Assembly: GCF_014843005.1 (NCBI RefSeq)
Contig: NZ_JACYXM010000006.1
Span: 186,001 to 250,000, forward strand
Direction: 5' to 3'
Source: Rhodanobacter sp. DHG33
Lineage (GTDB): Bacteria > Pseudomonadota > Gammaproteobacteria > Xanthomonadales > Rhodanobacteraceae
DNA: 64,000 nt
Shown: positions 34,914-44,467 of the stretch, piece after piece
Layout of the letters: each line of letters opens with the position of its first letter
How positions within the stretch are numbered: position 1 is the stretch's first letter
Made by a program: the position numbers and the translations under genes
The notes under the pieces: generated by a model
What the model was told of the DNA's origin: nothing
Seen by the model: the letters and a program-made list of their open reading frames with translations, nothing else
Database searches by the model: none

Positions 34914-36349
34914 CCATGGACACGCTCACCCGGCGCGACATGCTCAAGCTGATCGGTGCCAGCGCCGTCGCGCTGGCGTCGCCGCGTTTCGCCATCGCGG
35001 CCGCGAAGCAGGCGCGTCCCGATCACCGTCCGCCACCGGGCAAGCGCAAGTTCACCAGTGCGGCGGTGGAAGCGGAGATCGCGCGGGTGCAGGCGAAGAT
35101 CGGCGATCCCGAACTCGCGTGGCTGTTTGGCAACTGCTATCCGAACACGCTGGATACCACCGTGCATATCGGCACCCTGCGCGGCAAGCCGGACACCTTC
35201 ATCGTCACCGGCGACATCGACGCGATGTGGCTGCGCGATTCCTCGGCGCAGGTGTGGCCGTACCTGCCGCTGGCGGCGAAGGACGAGTCGCTGCGACGGC
35301 TGTATCGCGGGCTGATCCACCGCCATGCGGCATGCATCGCGATTGATGCCTACGCCAATGCTTTCCTGCCGGATCCGCAGGCACACACCACGCTGAGCTG
35401 GGCGCAGCACGACCTCACCGACATGAAGCCCGGCGTGGCAGAGCGCAAGTGGGAGATCGACTCGCTGTGCTGGACGATCCGCATCGCGCACGGCTACTGG
35501 AAAGCCACCGGCGACCGCGTACCGTTCGACGACGACTGGCGCGCGGCGATGCAGCAGGTGCTGGCGACGTTCCGCGCGCAGCAGCGCAAGCACGGTCCGG
35601 GTCCGTACCATTTCCAGCGCGCCTCCGCCGTGCCCACCGACACCGTGCCGCTGGACGGCTACGGCAATCCGGCGTTGCCGGTGGGGATGATCTTCTCGAT
35701 GTTCCGTCCGTCGGACGATGCCTGCATCTATCCGTTGTTCGTACCGGCGAATGCGTTCGCCGTGGTATCGCTGCGGCAACTGGCCGAAATGTCGCGAACA
35801 CTGCATGGCGATGCCGCGTTCGCCGCCGACTGCGAGGCGCTGGCCGGCGAGGTGCAGGCGGCGCTGGAAAAGTACGCCGTGATGAGCGACGCCGGCCAGG
35901 ACTTCTGGGCCTATGAAACGGACGGCTACGGCAACCAGCTGTTCATGGACGACGCCAACGTACCCAGCCTGCTGGCCTTGCCGTATCTCGGCTTCTGCAC
36001 CCCTGACGATGCGCGTTATCGCCGCACCCGCGCGCGCGTCTGGAGCGAGCACAATCCGTATTTCTTCCGCGGCAAGGCGGCGGAGGGCATCGGCGGACCG
36101 CACGAAGGCCTGCGAATGATCTGGCCGATGTCGCTGATGGTGCGTGCGCTCACCAGCGCGGACACGGGCGAGATCCGCCAGTGCCTGCACTGGCTCAAGA
36201 CCACGCACGCCGGCACCGGTTTCATGCACGAAGCCTTCGATCAGGACGATCCCGCGAAATTCACGCGGCCCTGGTTCGCCTGGGCCAACAGCCTGTTCGG
36301 CGAGCTGATCGTCGAGCTGGCCGACCACCACCCCGAGCTGCTGCGGTAA
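34910..36349 (+). CDS. GH125 exo-alpha-1,6-mannosidase with Tat signal
   Basis: 479-aa enzyme of the metal-independent GH125 family, which removes alpha-1,6-linked mannose. The family signature is clear: NCYPNTLDTTV, VTGDIDAMWLRDSSAQVWPY, ERKWEIDSLCW, and near the C-terminus HEGLRMIWPMSL and FMHEAFDQDDPAKFTRPWF. The N-terminus TRRDMLKLIGASAVALA is a twin-arginine signal, so it should be exported folded to the periplasm. The ATG at 34910 overlaps the GH3 stop by ATGA, with GAGG 10 nt before it. In the nix cluster the GH125 enzyme NixJ acts after the beta-xylosidase, in agreement with this gene order. Confidence 0.95.
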   Translation: MTMDTLTRRDMLKLIGASAVALASPRFAIAAAKQARPDHRPPPGKRKFTSAAVEAEIARVQAKIGDPELAWLFGNCYPNTLDTTVHIGTLRGKPDTFIVTGDIDAMWLRDSSAQVWPYLPLAAKDESLRRLYRGLIHRHAACIAIDAYANAFLPDPQAHTTLSWAQHDLTDMKPGVAERKWEIDSLCWTIRIAHGYWKATGDRVPFDDDWRAAMQQVLATFRAQQRKHGPGPYHFQRASAVPTDTVPLDGYGNPALPVGMIFSMFRPSDDACIYPLFVPANAFAVVSLRQLAEMSRTLHGDAAFAADCEALAGEVQAALEKYAVMSDAGQDFWAYETDGYGNQLFMDDANVPSLLALPYLGFCTPDDARYRRTRARVWSEHNPYFFRGKAAEGIGGPHEGLRMIWPMSLMVRALTSADTGEIRQCLHWLKTTHAGTGFMHEAFDQDDPAKFTRPWFAWANSLFGELIVELADHHPELLR

Positions 36350-36386
36350 CCGCCGCACCCCACATTCCCCGAAGGAGCCCACGAAC

Positions 36387-38837
36387 ATGGTGACCCGCAG
36401 ACGATTCCTGCAAGGCGCGACAGCATTGACCCTGCTTGGCGGCCTCGATGCGCACCGCGCGCTGGCCGCGACGCGCGCGCTAGGCGGCGCGGATGCGCTG
36501 TCGCTGTCCAGCCTGCCTAAGAACAACGTGTCGAAGTACGTCGACATCTTCGTCGGCACCGGCGGCCATGGGCACACCTATCCGGGCCCCACGCTGCCGT
36601 GGGGCATGGTGCAGCTGTCGCCCGACACCAACAACTACGGCTGGGATGCCTGCTCGGGCTACCACCAGGCCGACGGTTCCATCATGGGCTTCTCGCACAC
36701 CCATCTCAGCGGCACCGGTGGCGGCGACCTGCTGGACGTGCTGGTGATGCCGAGGCAGGGCGAGGTGCTGCTCAAGGCCGGCGACCGCGGCTTGCCCGAC
36801 CAGCTGTACTTCTCCAAGTTCGACGGCGCGGCGCATGGGCCGCACCTCACGGCGGATTCCGTGGCGCATCCGGGCAAGGGCTACCGCTCGCGCTACGACA
36901 AGGGTTCCGAGCAGGCGGTGCCGGGCTATTACCGCGTGCGCCTCACCGACAACGACATCCTCGCCGAGCTGACCGCGACGGCGCGCACCGGCTTCCACCG
37001 TTATACCTTCAACAAGAGCGGCCCCGGTCACCTGCTGGTCGATTTCACGCACGGCTACCAGGACAACGCGAAGACGCCGTGCAAGGTCACCGACGCCAAG
37101 CTGCGCCTGGTCGGCAACGACACCCTGGTCGGCGGCCGCCGCGTCAACGAATGGGCGCCCGGCCGTTACATCTACTTCGCGATGAAGCTGTCGCGGCCGA
37201 TCTCCAAGGCCACGCTGTACATCGAGGACGCGCCGCTTCCCAGCAGCATGAAGGAAGCATCGGGCGACCATCTCAAGGCCGCGCTGCACTTCGACGACGC
37301 GGACAAGGCGCCGCTGCTGGTCAAGGTGGGTCTCTCGGCCGTGGATATCGACGGCGCGCTGCGCAACCTCGAAACCGAACTGCCCGACTGGAATTTCGAG
37401 CACGTGCAGCAGGCCGCCGCGCAGCAGTGGGAGCAGGAGCTTTCGCGCATCCGCATCGACAGCTCGTCCAACGTGGTGCTGAAGACGTTCTACAGCTCGC
37501 TCTATCACACGATGGTCGCGCCCACGCTTTTCAGCGACGTCGACGGCCGCTACCGCGGCATGGACCTCGAGGTGCACCAGTTGCCGCAGGGACAGCACAC
37601 CTACAGCACGTATTCGCTGTGGGACATCTACCGTGCGCTGCATCCGCTGTACACGCTGTTCCAGCCGGAGCGCATTCCCGACTTCGCCAACGACCTGATC
37701 CGCCAGGCCAACGAAAGCCCGGAAGGTCCGGCGGTATGGCCGCTGCAGGGCGTGGAGACCGGCTGCATGATCGGCTACCACTCCATCGTGCTGCTCGCCG
37801 AGGCGCAGGCCAAGGGCTATACCGGCATCGCCTTCGACAAGGCTTGGCCGGTGTATCGCAAGCGCGCCTTCGACGACGACTACCGCGGCCTGCCGCTGTA
37901 CCGCGGCATGGGCTTCATCCCGGCGGACATGGAATGGGAGTCGGTGAGCAAGACGCTGGAATACTCCTACGACGACTGGGCGATGGCCCGCCTGGCCGAC
38001 GCCGTGGGCCAGCACGCGGATGCGGAGGCGCTGCGCAAGCGTTCGCGCAACTACCGCAACGTGTTCGACCCCAAGATCACCTTCATGCGTCCGCGCGACA
38101 GCAAGGGCCAGTGGATCGAGCCGTTCAATCCGCTCGAGATGGGCCACTTCGAGAAGTGGCGCGATTTCACCGAGTCGAATCCCTGGGAAGCCACCTTCCT
38201 CAACCAGCACGACCTCTACGGCTACATGCCGATGTTCGGCGGCATCCCCGCCTTCGAGCGCAAGCTGGACGAACTGTTCACCACCAGCTCCGAGCTGCCT
38301 GCCGACGCGCCGCCGGACATCGCCGGCATGGTGGGCCAATACGCGCACGGCAACGAGCCCAGCCACCACGTGGCCTACCTCTACGCCTACACCGGTTCGC
38401 ACTGGAAGACGCAGTCGCGCGTGCGCTCCCTGCTGGAAACCATGTACCCGCCGCTGCCCGACGGCACCGCCGGCAACGACGACTGCGGGCAGATGAGCGC
38501 GTGGTACGTGCTGAGTGCGCTGGGCCTGTACGCGGTGGATCCGGTGAGCGCCGAATGGGTGTTCGGCAGCCCGCTGGTGGATCGCGGCGAAGTGACGGTG
38601 GGCGAAGGCAAGAAGCTCGTCGTCGAGGCGCACGGCAACGGCCCGGGCAAGCCCTACATCCAGTCCGTGACGTGGAATGGCAAGCCGTGGACGAAGAGCT
38701 GGATCAGCCACGCGGAACTGGCCGCAGGCGGCACGCTGGTATTCGAGATGGGTGACCAGCCGAACAAGAAGTTCGGCGCCGCGCCGGAAGACCGGCCGCC
38801 GTCGTTCGGCCGTCTTGCCACGGAAACCAAAGCATAA
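36387..38837 (+). CDS. GH92 exo-alpha-mannosidase with Tat signal
   Basis: 816-aa calcium-dependent, inverting GH92 alpha-mannosidase. The signal VTRRRFLQGATALTLLGG is a textbook twin-arginine motif. The N-terminal domain has FVGTGGHGHTYPGPTLPWGM. In the catalytic barrel the acid is E525 in VSKTLEYSYDDW, the base aspartates are D698 and D699 in GNDDCGQMSAWYV, and HGNEPSHHV carries the His-Asn-Glu-Pro group that in characterised alpha-1,2-mannosidases of the family contacts the +1 mannose. Corresponds in position to NixK of Xanthomonas. GGAG precedes the ATG; 37 bp separate it from GH125 and 16 bp from the next gene. Confidence 0.95.
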   Translation: MVTRRRFLQGATALTLLGGLDAHRALAATRALGGADALSLSSLPKNNVSKYVDIFVGTGGHGHTYPGPTLPWGMVQLSPDTNNYGWDACSGYHQADGSIMGFSHTHLSGTGGGDLLDVLVMPRQGEVLLKAGDRGLPDQLYFSKFDGAAHGPHLTADSVAHPGKGYRSRYDKGSEQAVPGYYRVRLTDNDILAELTATARTGFHRYTFNKSGPGHLLVDFTHGYQDNAKTPCKVTDAKLRLVGNDTLVGGRRVNEWAPGRYIYFAMKLSRPISKATLYIEDAPLPSSMKEASGDHLKAALHFDDADKAPLLVKVGLSAVDIDGALRNLETELPDWNFEHVQQAAAQQWEQELSRIRIDSSSNVVLKTFYSSLYHTMVAPTLFSDVDGRYRGMDLEVHQLPQGQHTYSTYSLWDIYRALHPLYTLFQPERIPDFANDLIRQANESPEGPAVWPLQGVETGCMIGYHSIVLLAEAQAKGYTGIAFDKAWPVYRKRAFDDDYRGLPLYRGMGFIPADMEWESVSKTLEYSYDDWAMARLADAVGQHADAEALRKRSRNYRNVFDPKITFMRPRDSKGQWIEPFNPLEMGHFEKWRDFTESNPWEATFLNQHDLYGYMPMFGGIPAFERKLDELFTTSSELPADAPPDIAGMVGQYAHGNEPSHHVAYLYAYTGSHWKTQSRVRSLLETMYPPLPDGTAGNDDCGQMSAWYVLSALGLYAVDPVSAEWVFGSPLVDRGEVTVGEGKKLVVEAHGNGPGKPYIQSVTWNGKPWTKSWISHAELAAGGTLVFEMGDQPNKKFGAAPEDRPPSFGRLATETKA

Positions 38838-38853
38838 GCAGAGAGGCACGCAC

Positions 38854-40719
38854 ATGATCGGTAAGGGCGAGATGCGACAAGTGATGCTGATGATCGGTCT
38901 GGCTGCCGCCATCGGGTTTGCTCCCATGGCGATGGCGGCACCGGACCAGGCGGCCACATGGAGCGGCAAGATCGCGCCCCTGACGACGCCATGGACGGCC
39001 AAGGTCTCGCCCACCAATGCGTTGCCGGACTACCCGCGCCCGCAGCTCGCCCGGCCGTCGCTGGCGCATCCGCAATGGATGAACTTGAATGGCCTGTGGC
39101 AGTTTGCGCCGGATGACGGCAAGGGTGCCCCGCCGTTCGGCAAGACGCTGGCGGAGCGCGTGCTGGTGCCGTACCCGATCGAGTCCGTGTTGTCGGGCGT
39201 GCAGCAGCATGCCGACTTCATGTTCTATCGCCGGCTGGTGGATATCCCGCCGGCATTCACCGCGCACGATCAGCACGTATGGCTGAACTTCGGCGCGGTG
39301 GACCGGGAGGCCACGGTCTACGTCAACGGCAGGCAGGCGGCCCGGCACGTGGGCGGCTACACCTCCTTCAGCGTAGACATCACGCCTTATCTTCATGCGC
39401 AGGGAATGCAGGAGATCATCGTCGCCGTGCATGCGCCGGCGGACAGCCTCAACGTGATGGTCGGCAAGCAGCGCCTGAAGCCGGGCGGCATCTTCTACAC
39501 GGCGGCCTCGGGCATCTGGCAGTCGGTGTGGCTGGAGCCGGCGCCGGCCACCAGCCTCGCGCAGCTCGTCTTCACGCCGAGCCAAAGCCTTGACGCTTTC
39601 ACCGTGACCGCCAAGGTGCACGGAAGCGAGGGCGCCACCCTGCACGTCACCGCCTATGCAGGCGACAAGGTGGCGGGGGAGGCCAGCGGCCCGGCCGGCC
39701 AGCCGCTGCATCTGGCGATCGCGCAACCGCATCTGTGGAGCCCGGCGGATCCGTTTCTCTATACCTTCAAGGCCACGCTCACGCGGGATGGGCAAAGCGA
39801 CGCGGTCACCAGCTACGCCGGTCTGCGCAGCATCGCGATCAAGCCGGAAGGCGGCCGCAACCGCATCGTGTTGAATGGCAAGCCGACCTTCCTGCTGGCC
39901 ACGCTGGACCAGGGCTATTGGCCGGACGGCATCTACACCGCGCCTACCGACGAGGCCCTGAAGTTCGACATCCAGAAGACCAAGGACCTCGGTTTCAACA
40001 CCATCCGCAAGCACATCAAGGTGGAGCCGGCGCGCTGGTATTACTGGGCCGACCGCCTCGGCGTGATGGTGTGGCAGGACATGCCGGCGCTGCCCACGGA
40101 CCGCAACGACAAGCTCAGCGAGGCCGACAAGGACAACTTCCGCACGCAGGTGTCGGCCATCGTCGACCAGCTCAAGGGCACGACGGCGATCATCGGCTGG
40201 ATTCCCTTCAACGAAGGCTGGGGCCAGTGGAGCATTCCCGCCGCGGCCGAGCTGGCCGCGCAGATCAAGCAGCTCGATCCGTCGCGCCTCGTCGATGCGC
40301 GCAGCGGTGCCAATTGCTGCGACATGAAGGGCGATCCGCATGCCGGCGACGTCTACGACGTACACGACTACCAGGGGCCGGGCCTGCCCAGTCCGGATGC
40401 GGTACGTGCAGCCATCGACGGCGAGCACGGCGGTCTTACCCTCGGCATCCCCGGTCATGTCTGGCCCGGTACGCCGATCAACCCCTATGGCGCGGTGAAG
40501 GATCGCGCGGCGCTGGTTGCTGGCTATGTCGCCAACACCCAAGTGCTGCTCGACAAGGGCGTGCCCAAGGGCATGTCCGGCAGCGTCTACACCCAGATCA
40601 CCGACGTCGAGGGCGAGCACAACGGCCTGTTCACCTACGACCGCAAGGTTGAGAAAGTGGACGAGGCCAAGGTGCGTGCGATCAACGCAGCGGTAATTCG
40701 CGCGGGTGGAACGCCGTGA
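38854..40719 (+). CDS. GH2-family secreted glycosidase (beta-galactosidase/mannosidase-like), last gene of the five-gene run
   Basis: 621-aa exported protein. Signal peptide residues ~1-28 (IGFAPMAMA-AP). An N-terminal sugar-binding jelly roll (NLNGLWQFAPDDG, FMFYRRLVDIP) and immunoglobulin-like domain precede the TIM barrel, with acid/base E454 in WIPFNEGWGQW and candidate nucleophile E524 in DGEHGG. The start at 38854 is supported by GAGAGG 7 nt upstream. It lacks the long C-terminal part of E. coli-type LacZ. Such proteins occur in N-glycan clusters beside GH92, but the linkage cleaved is uncertain: beta-galactoside, beta-mannoside or an atypical linkage. Confidence 0.88.
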   Translation: MIGKGEMRQVMLMIGLAAAIGFAPMAMAAPDQAATWSGKIAPLTTPWTAKVSPTNALPDYPRPQLARPSLAHPQWMNLNGLWQFAPDDGKGAPPFGKTLAERVLVPYPIESVLSGVQQHADFMFYRRLVDIPPAFTAHDQHVWLNFGAVDREATVYVNGRQAARHVGGYTSFSVDITPYLHAQGMQEIIVAVHAPADSLNVMVGKQRLKPGGIFYTAASGIWQSVWLEPAPATSLAQLVFTPSQSLDAFTVTAKVHGSEGATLHVTAYAGDKVAGEASGPAGQPLHLAIAQPHLWSPADPFLYTFKATLTRDGQSDAVTSYAGLRSIAIKPEGGRNRIVLNGKPTFLLATLDQGYWPDGIYTAPTDEALKFDIQKTKDLGFNTIRKHIKVEPARWYYWADRLGVMVWQDMPALPTDRNDKLSEADKDNFRTQVSAIVDQLKGTTAIIGWIPFNEGWGQWSIPAAAELAAQIKQLDPSRLVDARSGANCCDMKGDPHAGDVYDVHDYQGPGLPSPDAVRAAIDGEHGGLTLGIPGHVWPGTPINPYGAVKDRAALVAGYVANTQVLLDKGVPKGMSGSVYTQITDVEGEHNGLFTYDRKVEKVDEAKVRAINAAVIRAGGTP

Positions 40720-41169
40720 CGCGTTTCGATTAATCCGGCTTTATTGCCGAATCGAATAATGGATACGGAGTGGAGGAGGCTTTTGCCTTCCTCCCAAACT
40801 GCCATTTACGCCTCATTTCAAGCATTGAATGGAATGGCAATGCTTGGCGCCGAATTTCATTGGCGCGCATCGATTAAGAAAAGATGAAGATTTTGCGCAG
40901 TGCAGCGTGACATGCCGCGCCGCGATGTATAAGTTTTATAATACGATTTAGATCGATATAAATACGGCTTTCTTTGACGTCCATGGATGACATGGCGCTG
41001 GGAGGGTTTGCGCGTCGTCAGGGGTGGCGATGTGCATGCCATGGATTATCTGCCGGGTGTCGGAGGTTGTTATGACCACGTGAATGAATCGTCTATCCAA
41101 ACAGGGGCGGGAGGAGATGTCGCGCTGACTCCGACAAACAACGCGCGCCAATGAAATGGGGATTCAAAT
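40720..41169. other. 450-bp intergenic region with hairpin and promoter/operator
   Basis: Between the five-gene run and the TonB receptor. A hairpin with a one-base bulge (GGAGGAGGC, loop TTTT, GCCTTCCTCC; 40772-40794) may end the upstream transcript, though no U-tract follows. The 40.8-41.0 kb part is AT-rich and holds a TATAAT and a palindromic operator, listed separately. Confidence 0.55.
40937..40962 (+). promoter_or_regulatory. Promoter -10 box with overlapping candidate LacI-type operator, site 2
   Basis: TATAAT at 40937-40942 is followed after 4 bp by TTTAGATCGATATAAA (40947-40962), which matches the palindrome at 15 of 16 positions. The operator would cover the transcription start, the classic position for repression. 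No good -35 was found at 16-18 bp. The TonB receptor starts 207 bp downstream. Confidence 0.75.
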
Positions 41170-44100
41170 ATGATCAGTCTATTGCGTGTTTCTGCACGAA
41201 AGCCCTTGTATGCAGCGCTCACCCTGGCCCTCCTGTCTTTTGGAGGTGGCCTGCCCGCAGCCGTTCATGCCCAACAGGCGCCGACGGCGCCGGCAAGCTC
41301 GCCGTCCCCTCAGGCGGCCGATAGCACGACATCCGACACGACGAAGACGGATGGCAAGAAGAAGGCCGGAAACGAAAAACCGGTGGTACTGCAAGGCATG
41401 GTCGTCACGGGCTACCGCCAGTCGATCGACGAAAACCTGCAGGACAAGCGCAACACCAACGAGATCGTGGAAGTCGTCAACGCGCAGAACATCGCGCAGT
41501 TCCCCGCCCAGAACATCGCCGATGCCCTGCAGTTCGTTCCCGGCGTGGTGATCAGCCGCAGCGACGGCGAAGGCAAGAACATCAGCATCCGCGGCCTGGC
41601 GCCGGAGCTGACGTTGACCGAACTCAACGGCAACTACGTCGCCTCCGCCGATACGTCGAGCGGGCTCGACCGTTCGTTCAACTACCAGTTGCTGCCGGCC
41701 AACATGTTCTCCAGCGTCAAGCTCTACAAGAGCCAGATGGCGTCGCTGGACGAAGGCGGCATCGGCGGCGTAGTGGAGGCGCACACGCGCAAGCCGCTGG
41801 ACATGAAACCCAACGACGGCTTCCTCACCGTCAACGAGACGGGCGCCGACAACAACGGCAAGATCAATCCGCAGGTATCCGGGCTGTATTCCTGGCACAA
41901 CAGCGACAGCACCTTCGGCGTGCTGGTGGGCGGGGCCTACAACAAGCGGCAGGAAACCGAATACACGTCCAACGCCTCGAACTGGTACTGGTGGGCCAAC
42001 AATTACAACACCCAGCCGCCGGTGAGCGTCGGCGGCAACCAGTTCGGCAACTACGTGGAGCCCAACATCCCCGAATGGGGCAACGTCCCGCCCGGAGGCA
42101 TCGTCGACCAGGGCGGCCGCGCCTATTCGGGTTACTGGATGCCGCAGCAGTTCAGCACTTCCCAGACGCAGTTGAACCTGAAAAACAAGGCCGCCCAGCT
42201 CACCTTGCAGTTCAAGCCCAGCGACCACTTCCAGATGACGGCCAACTACTTCCGCTTCCAGTTGGACCGCACCCAGATTACCAACACGCTCGAGATTCCC
42301 GAATGGAATCTGCCCACCGACACCTACGCGAACCAGCAGGGCAACTTGCTGGCGCCTAACGGACTGACGTTCGACCCGTCGGGCACGGTCGTCACCGGCG
42401 CCAACTACCAGTTGCCGGCGGCCGGCACGGGGTGCAACTCGCTGACCAATCCGGTCACCGGTGCGCAGCGCCAGCCAGTGGATGTCTGCTCCACGCAGAC
42501 GCCGTGGCTCAATGGCAACTACTCCGTCGAAAAAGCGACGTCGCAGACCGCCAACATCGAGGGCGAATGGAATACCGGCGGCATCCTCAGCGGCACGTTC
42601 AATCTCGGCCGCACCTGGGCCACGGGTGGCCCGTCGGTGGAGTTCGGCGTGGCGGCCAAGCCGCGCAACTTCGTCAACGGGCAGTGGGTAGACGGCAGCG
42701 AGTACAGCCAGTGGACCCTGATGGGCAGAGAGGGTACGCCGGGCATCTCGGCTTCGACGGACACGCTGCAGAACATGCTGGATGGCGAGGGGCAGGTGGA
42801 TCTGGGTTCCACCGGTTCCGGCTTCGTCAACACCGCGACATCCCAGAACGTCGCCCAGGCCGATTTCACGCTGGATCTCGACAAGGGCTGGCTGTCGTCG
42901 GTGCAGTTCGGCGCCAAGTACCGCTACAACACCGCCTACCAGCAGAGTGGCCAGTTGCGCTGGTACTGCCCCGGCACGACGCAGCAGTTCCAGAGCTGCG
43001 ACCCCAATGCCGGCGACCTGCAGTCCAGCCTCCTGCTGCCGTATGAGCTGACCACCAACACGCTGGCCTACCACGACAACATCTTCCCGGGGATCAACTT
43101 CCCGGCGTACTACAACTACCTCAACCAGACCTACGACCCCGTCAAGTACATGGATCCCGACAATCAGGCGCGGGTGCGCGAGTCGATCGGGGCGGCCTAC
43201 GTGCAGGTGAATTTCGACACCGACACGCTGCACGGCAACTTCGGTCTGCGCTATGTGGATACCCTGCAGGACGTGACCACCGCCGACCAGGTCACCACCT
43301 ACTTCGCGGACTACTACCACGGCACGGATGGCTCCATCCTGATCTGTCCGGCCAGCGGCGTGAACTCCGCCGGTGGCCCGTGCGCTCCCGGCGATTTCGA
43401 ATATCTCCCCCAGCAGTGCTCGACGTATGCGGACGGGCAGGCCGGGAAGTGCTCGTATTACGAGGCCTACACTCTCAACACCCAGCGCCGGCGCTACCGG
43501 AACTTCCTGCCCAGCTTCAACCTGGTGTGGAACTTCGTCGGCGACTTCGATTTGCGCGTCGCCGCCAACCGCGCCATGGCGCGCGCCAACTATGGCGATC
43601 TGGCCCAACTGGGCAGCCTCAACAACTACCTCCCGACCTATTACGCCGATCGCAGCCAGTTCGGTTCGCCGCTGCCCGGCTGGTATGGCAGCGGTGCCGA
43701 CAACAACCTGCAGCCCTTCCTCGCCACCCAATACGACGCGGCGGTGGAGTGGTACTACGCGCCGGAATCGGTGCTGGGCTTCGACGTGTTCTACAAGACG
43801 GTGAAGAACTTCGTGGTGCCGGTCCAGGTGAACAACTTCACCGTGGACGTGAACGGCACGCCGACGCCGTTCGCGCAGTACAGCACCAATGCCAACGGGC
43901 AGGCCGGCGTTTCCAAGGGCATCGAGCTGTACACGCAGCACACGTGGTCGTCGGGCTTCGGCGTCATCGCGAACTACACGCTCAACAAGACCAACTCGAC
44001 GGCGGTTTCCATCGGCGACACGCGGATCGGCAGCGCGTCGCTGATCGGCAGCGCGAAGTACGCGGGGAATCTCTCGCTGTTCTACCAGAAGAACGGGCTG

Positions 44101-44373
44101 CTGCTGCGCGCGTCGTCCAACTGGACCGGCCGCGTGATGGACGGCCTGGCCGCAGGCCTGCCCGAATACACGTCGCCGTACAACGAGATCGACCTGAACG
44201 GCCAGTACAACATCAACAAGCACCTGATGGTCACCGCTTCGGTTCTCAACCTGACGCGTTCCACGACCCGTTCCTACCTGGGCAGCGACACGACCGATCG
44301 CCTGAACACGCTCGAGTACGACGGGCGCCAGTACTACGTGGGCCTCACGTACAACTTCGGAGGGAATGACTGA
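41170..44373 (+). CDS. TonB-dependent receptor (Xanthomonas/Caulobacter carbohydrate type)
   Basis: 1067-aa outer-membrane receptor. The signal peptide ends near residue 35 (PAAVHAQQ). A proline/serine/threonine-rich spacer follows, then a TonB-box-like VVLQGMVVTGYRQSIDENL. The plug has EVVNAQNIAQFPAQNIADALQ and RGLAPELTLTELNG, and the barrel ends in YYVGLTYNFGGND. The KRNTNEIVEVV-type plug is the pattern of the large TonB receptor group of Xanthomonas and Caulobacter that imports plant or complex oligosaccharides. The operator at 40947 and the GH92 gene 94 bp downstream put it in the N-glycan locus; the likely cargo is a mannosyl oligosaccharide or glycopeptide. Confidence 0.94.
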   Translation: MISLLRVSARKPLYAALTLALLSFGGGLPAAVHAQQAPTAPASSPSPQAADSTTSDTTKTDGKKKAGNEKPVVLQGMVVTGYRQSIDENLQDKRNTNEIVEVVNAQNIAQFPAQNIADALQFVPGVVISRSDGEGKNISIRGLAPELTLTELNGNYVASADTSSGLDRSFNYQLLPANMFSSVKLYKSQMASLDEGGIGGVVEAHTRKPLDMKPNDGFLTVNETGADNNGKINPQVSGLYSWHNSDSTFGVLVGGAYNKRQETEYTSNASNWYWWANNYNTQPPVSVGGNQFGNYVEPNIPEWGNVPPGGIVDQGGRAYSGYWMPQQFSTSQTQLNLKNKAAQLTLQFKPSDHFQMTANYFRFQLDRTQITNTLEIPEWNLPTDTYANQQGNLLAPNGLTFDPSGTVVTGANYQLPAAGTGCNSLTNPVTGAQRQPVDVCSTQTPWLNGNYSVEKATSQTANIEGEWNTGGILSGTFNLGRTWATGGPSVEFGVAAKPRNFVNGQWVDGSEYSQWTLMGREGTPGISASTDTLQNMLDGEGQVDLGSTGSGFVNTATSQNVAQADFTLDLDKGWLSSVQFGAKYRYNTAYQQSGQLRWYCPGTTQQFQSCDPNAGDLQSSLLLPYELTTNTLAYHDNIFPGINFPAYYNYLNQTYDPVKYMDPDNQARVRESIGAAYVQVNFDTDTLHGNFGLRYVDTLQDVTTADQVTTYFADYYHGTDGSILICPASGVNSAGGPCAPGDFEYLPQQCSTYADGQAGKCSYYEAYTLNTQRRRYRNFLPSFNLVWNFVGDFDLRVAANRAMARANYGDLAQLGSLNNYLPTYYADRSQFGSPLPGWYGSGADNNLQPFLATQYDAAVEWYYAPESVLGFDVFYKTVKNFVVPVQVNNFTVDVNGTPTPFAQYSTNANGQAGVSKGIELYTQHTWSSGFGVIANYTLNKTNSTAVSIGDTRIGSASLIGSAKYAGNLSLFYQKNGLLLRASSNWTGRVMDGLAAGLPEYTSPYNEIDLNGQYNINKHLMVTASVLNLTRSTTRSYLGSDTTDRLNTLEYDGRQYYVGLTYNFGGND

Positions 44374-44467
44374 CACGGGGCGCAAGGCCACGCCGGGGAT
44401 GCATCAGTGCATCTCCGGCCATGCGGCCTCGCAGAGAGCGCAATTCAAATTCCCCGACGGAGAAATC

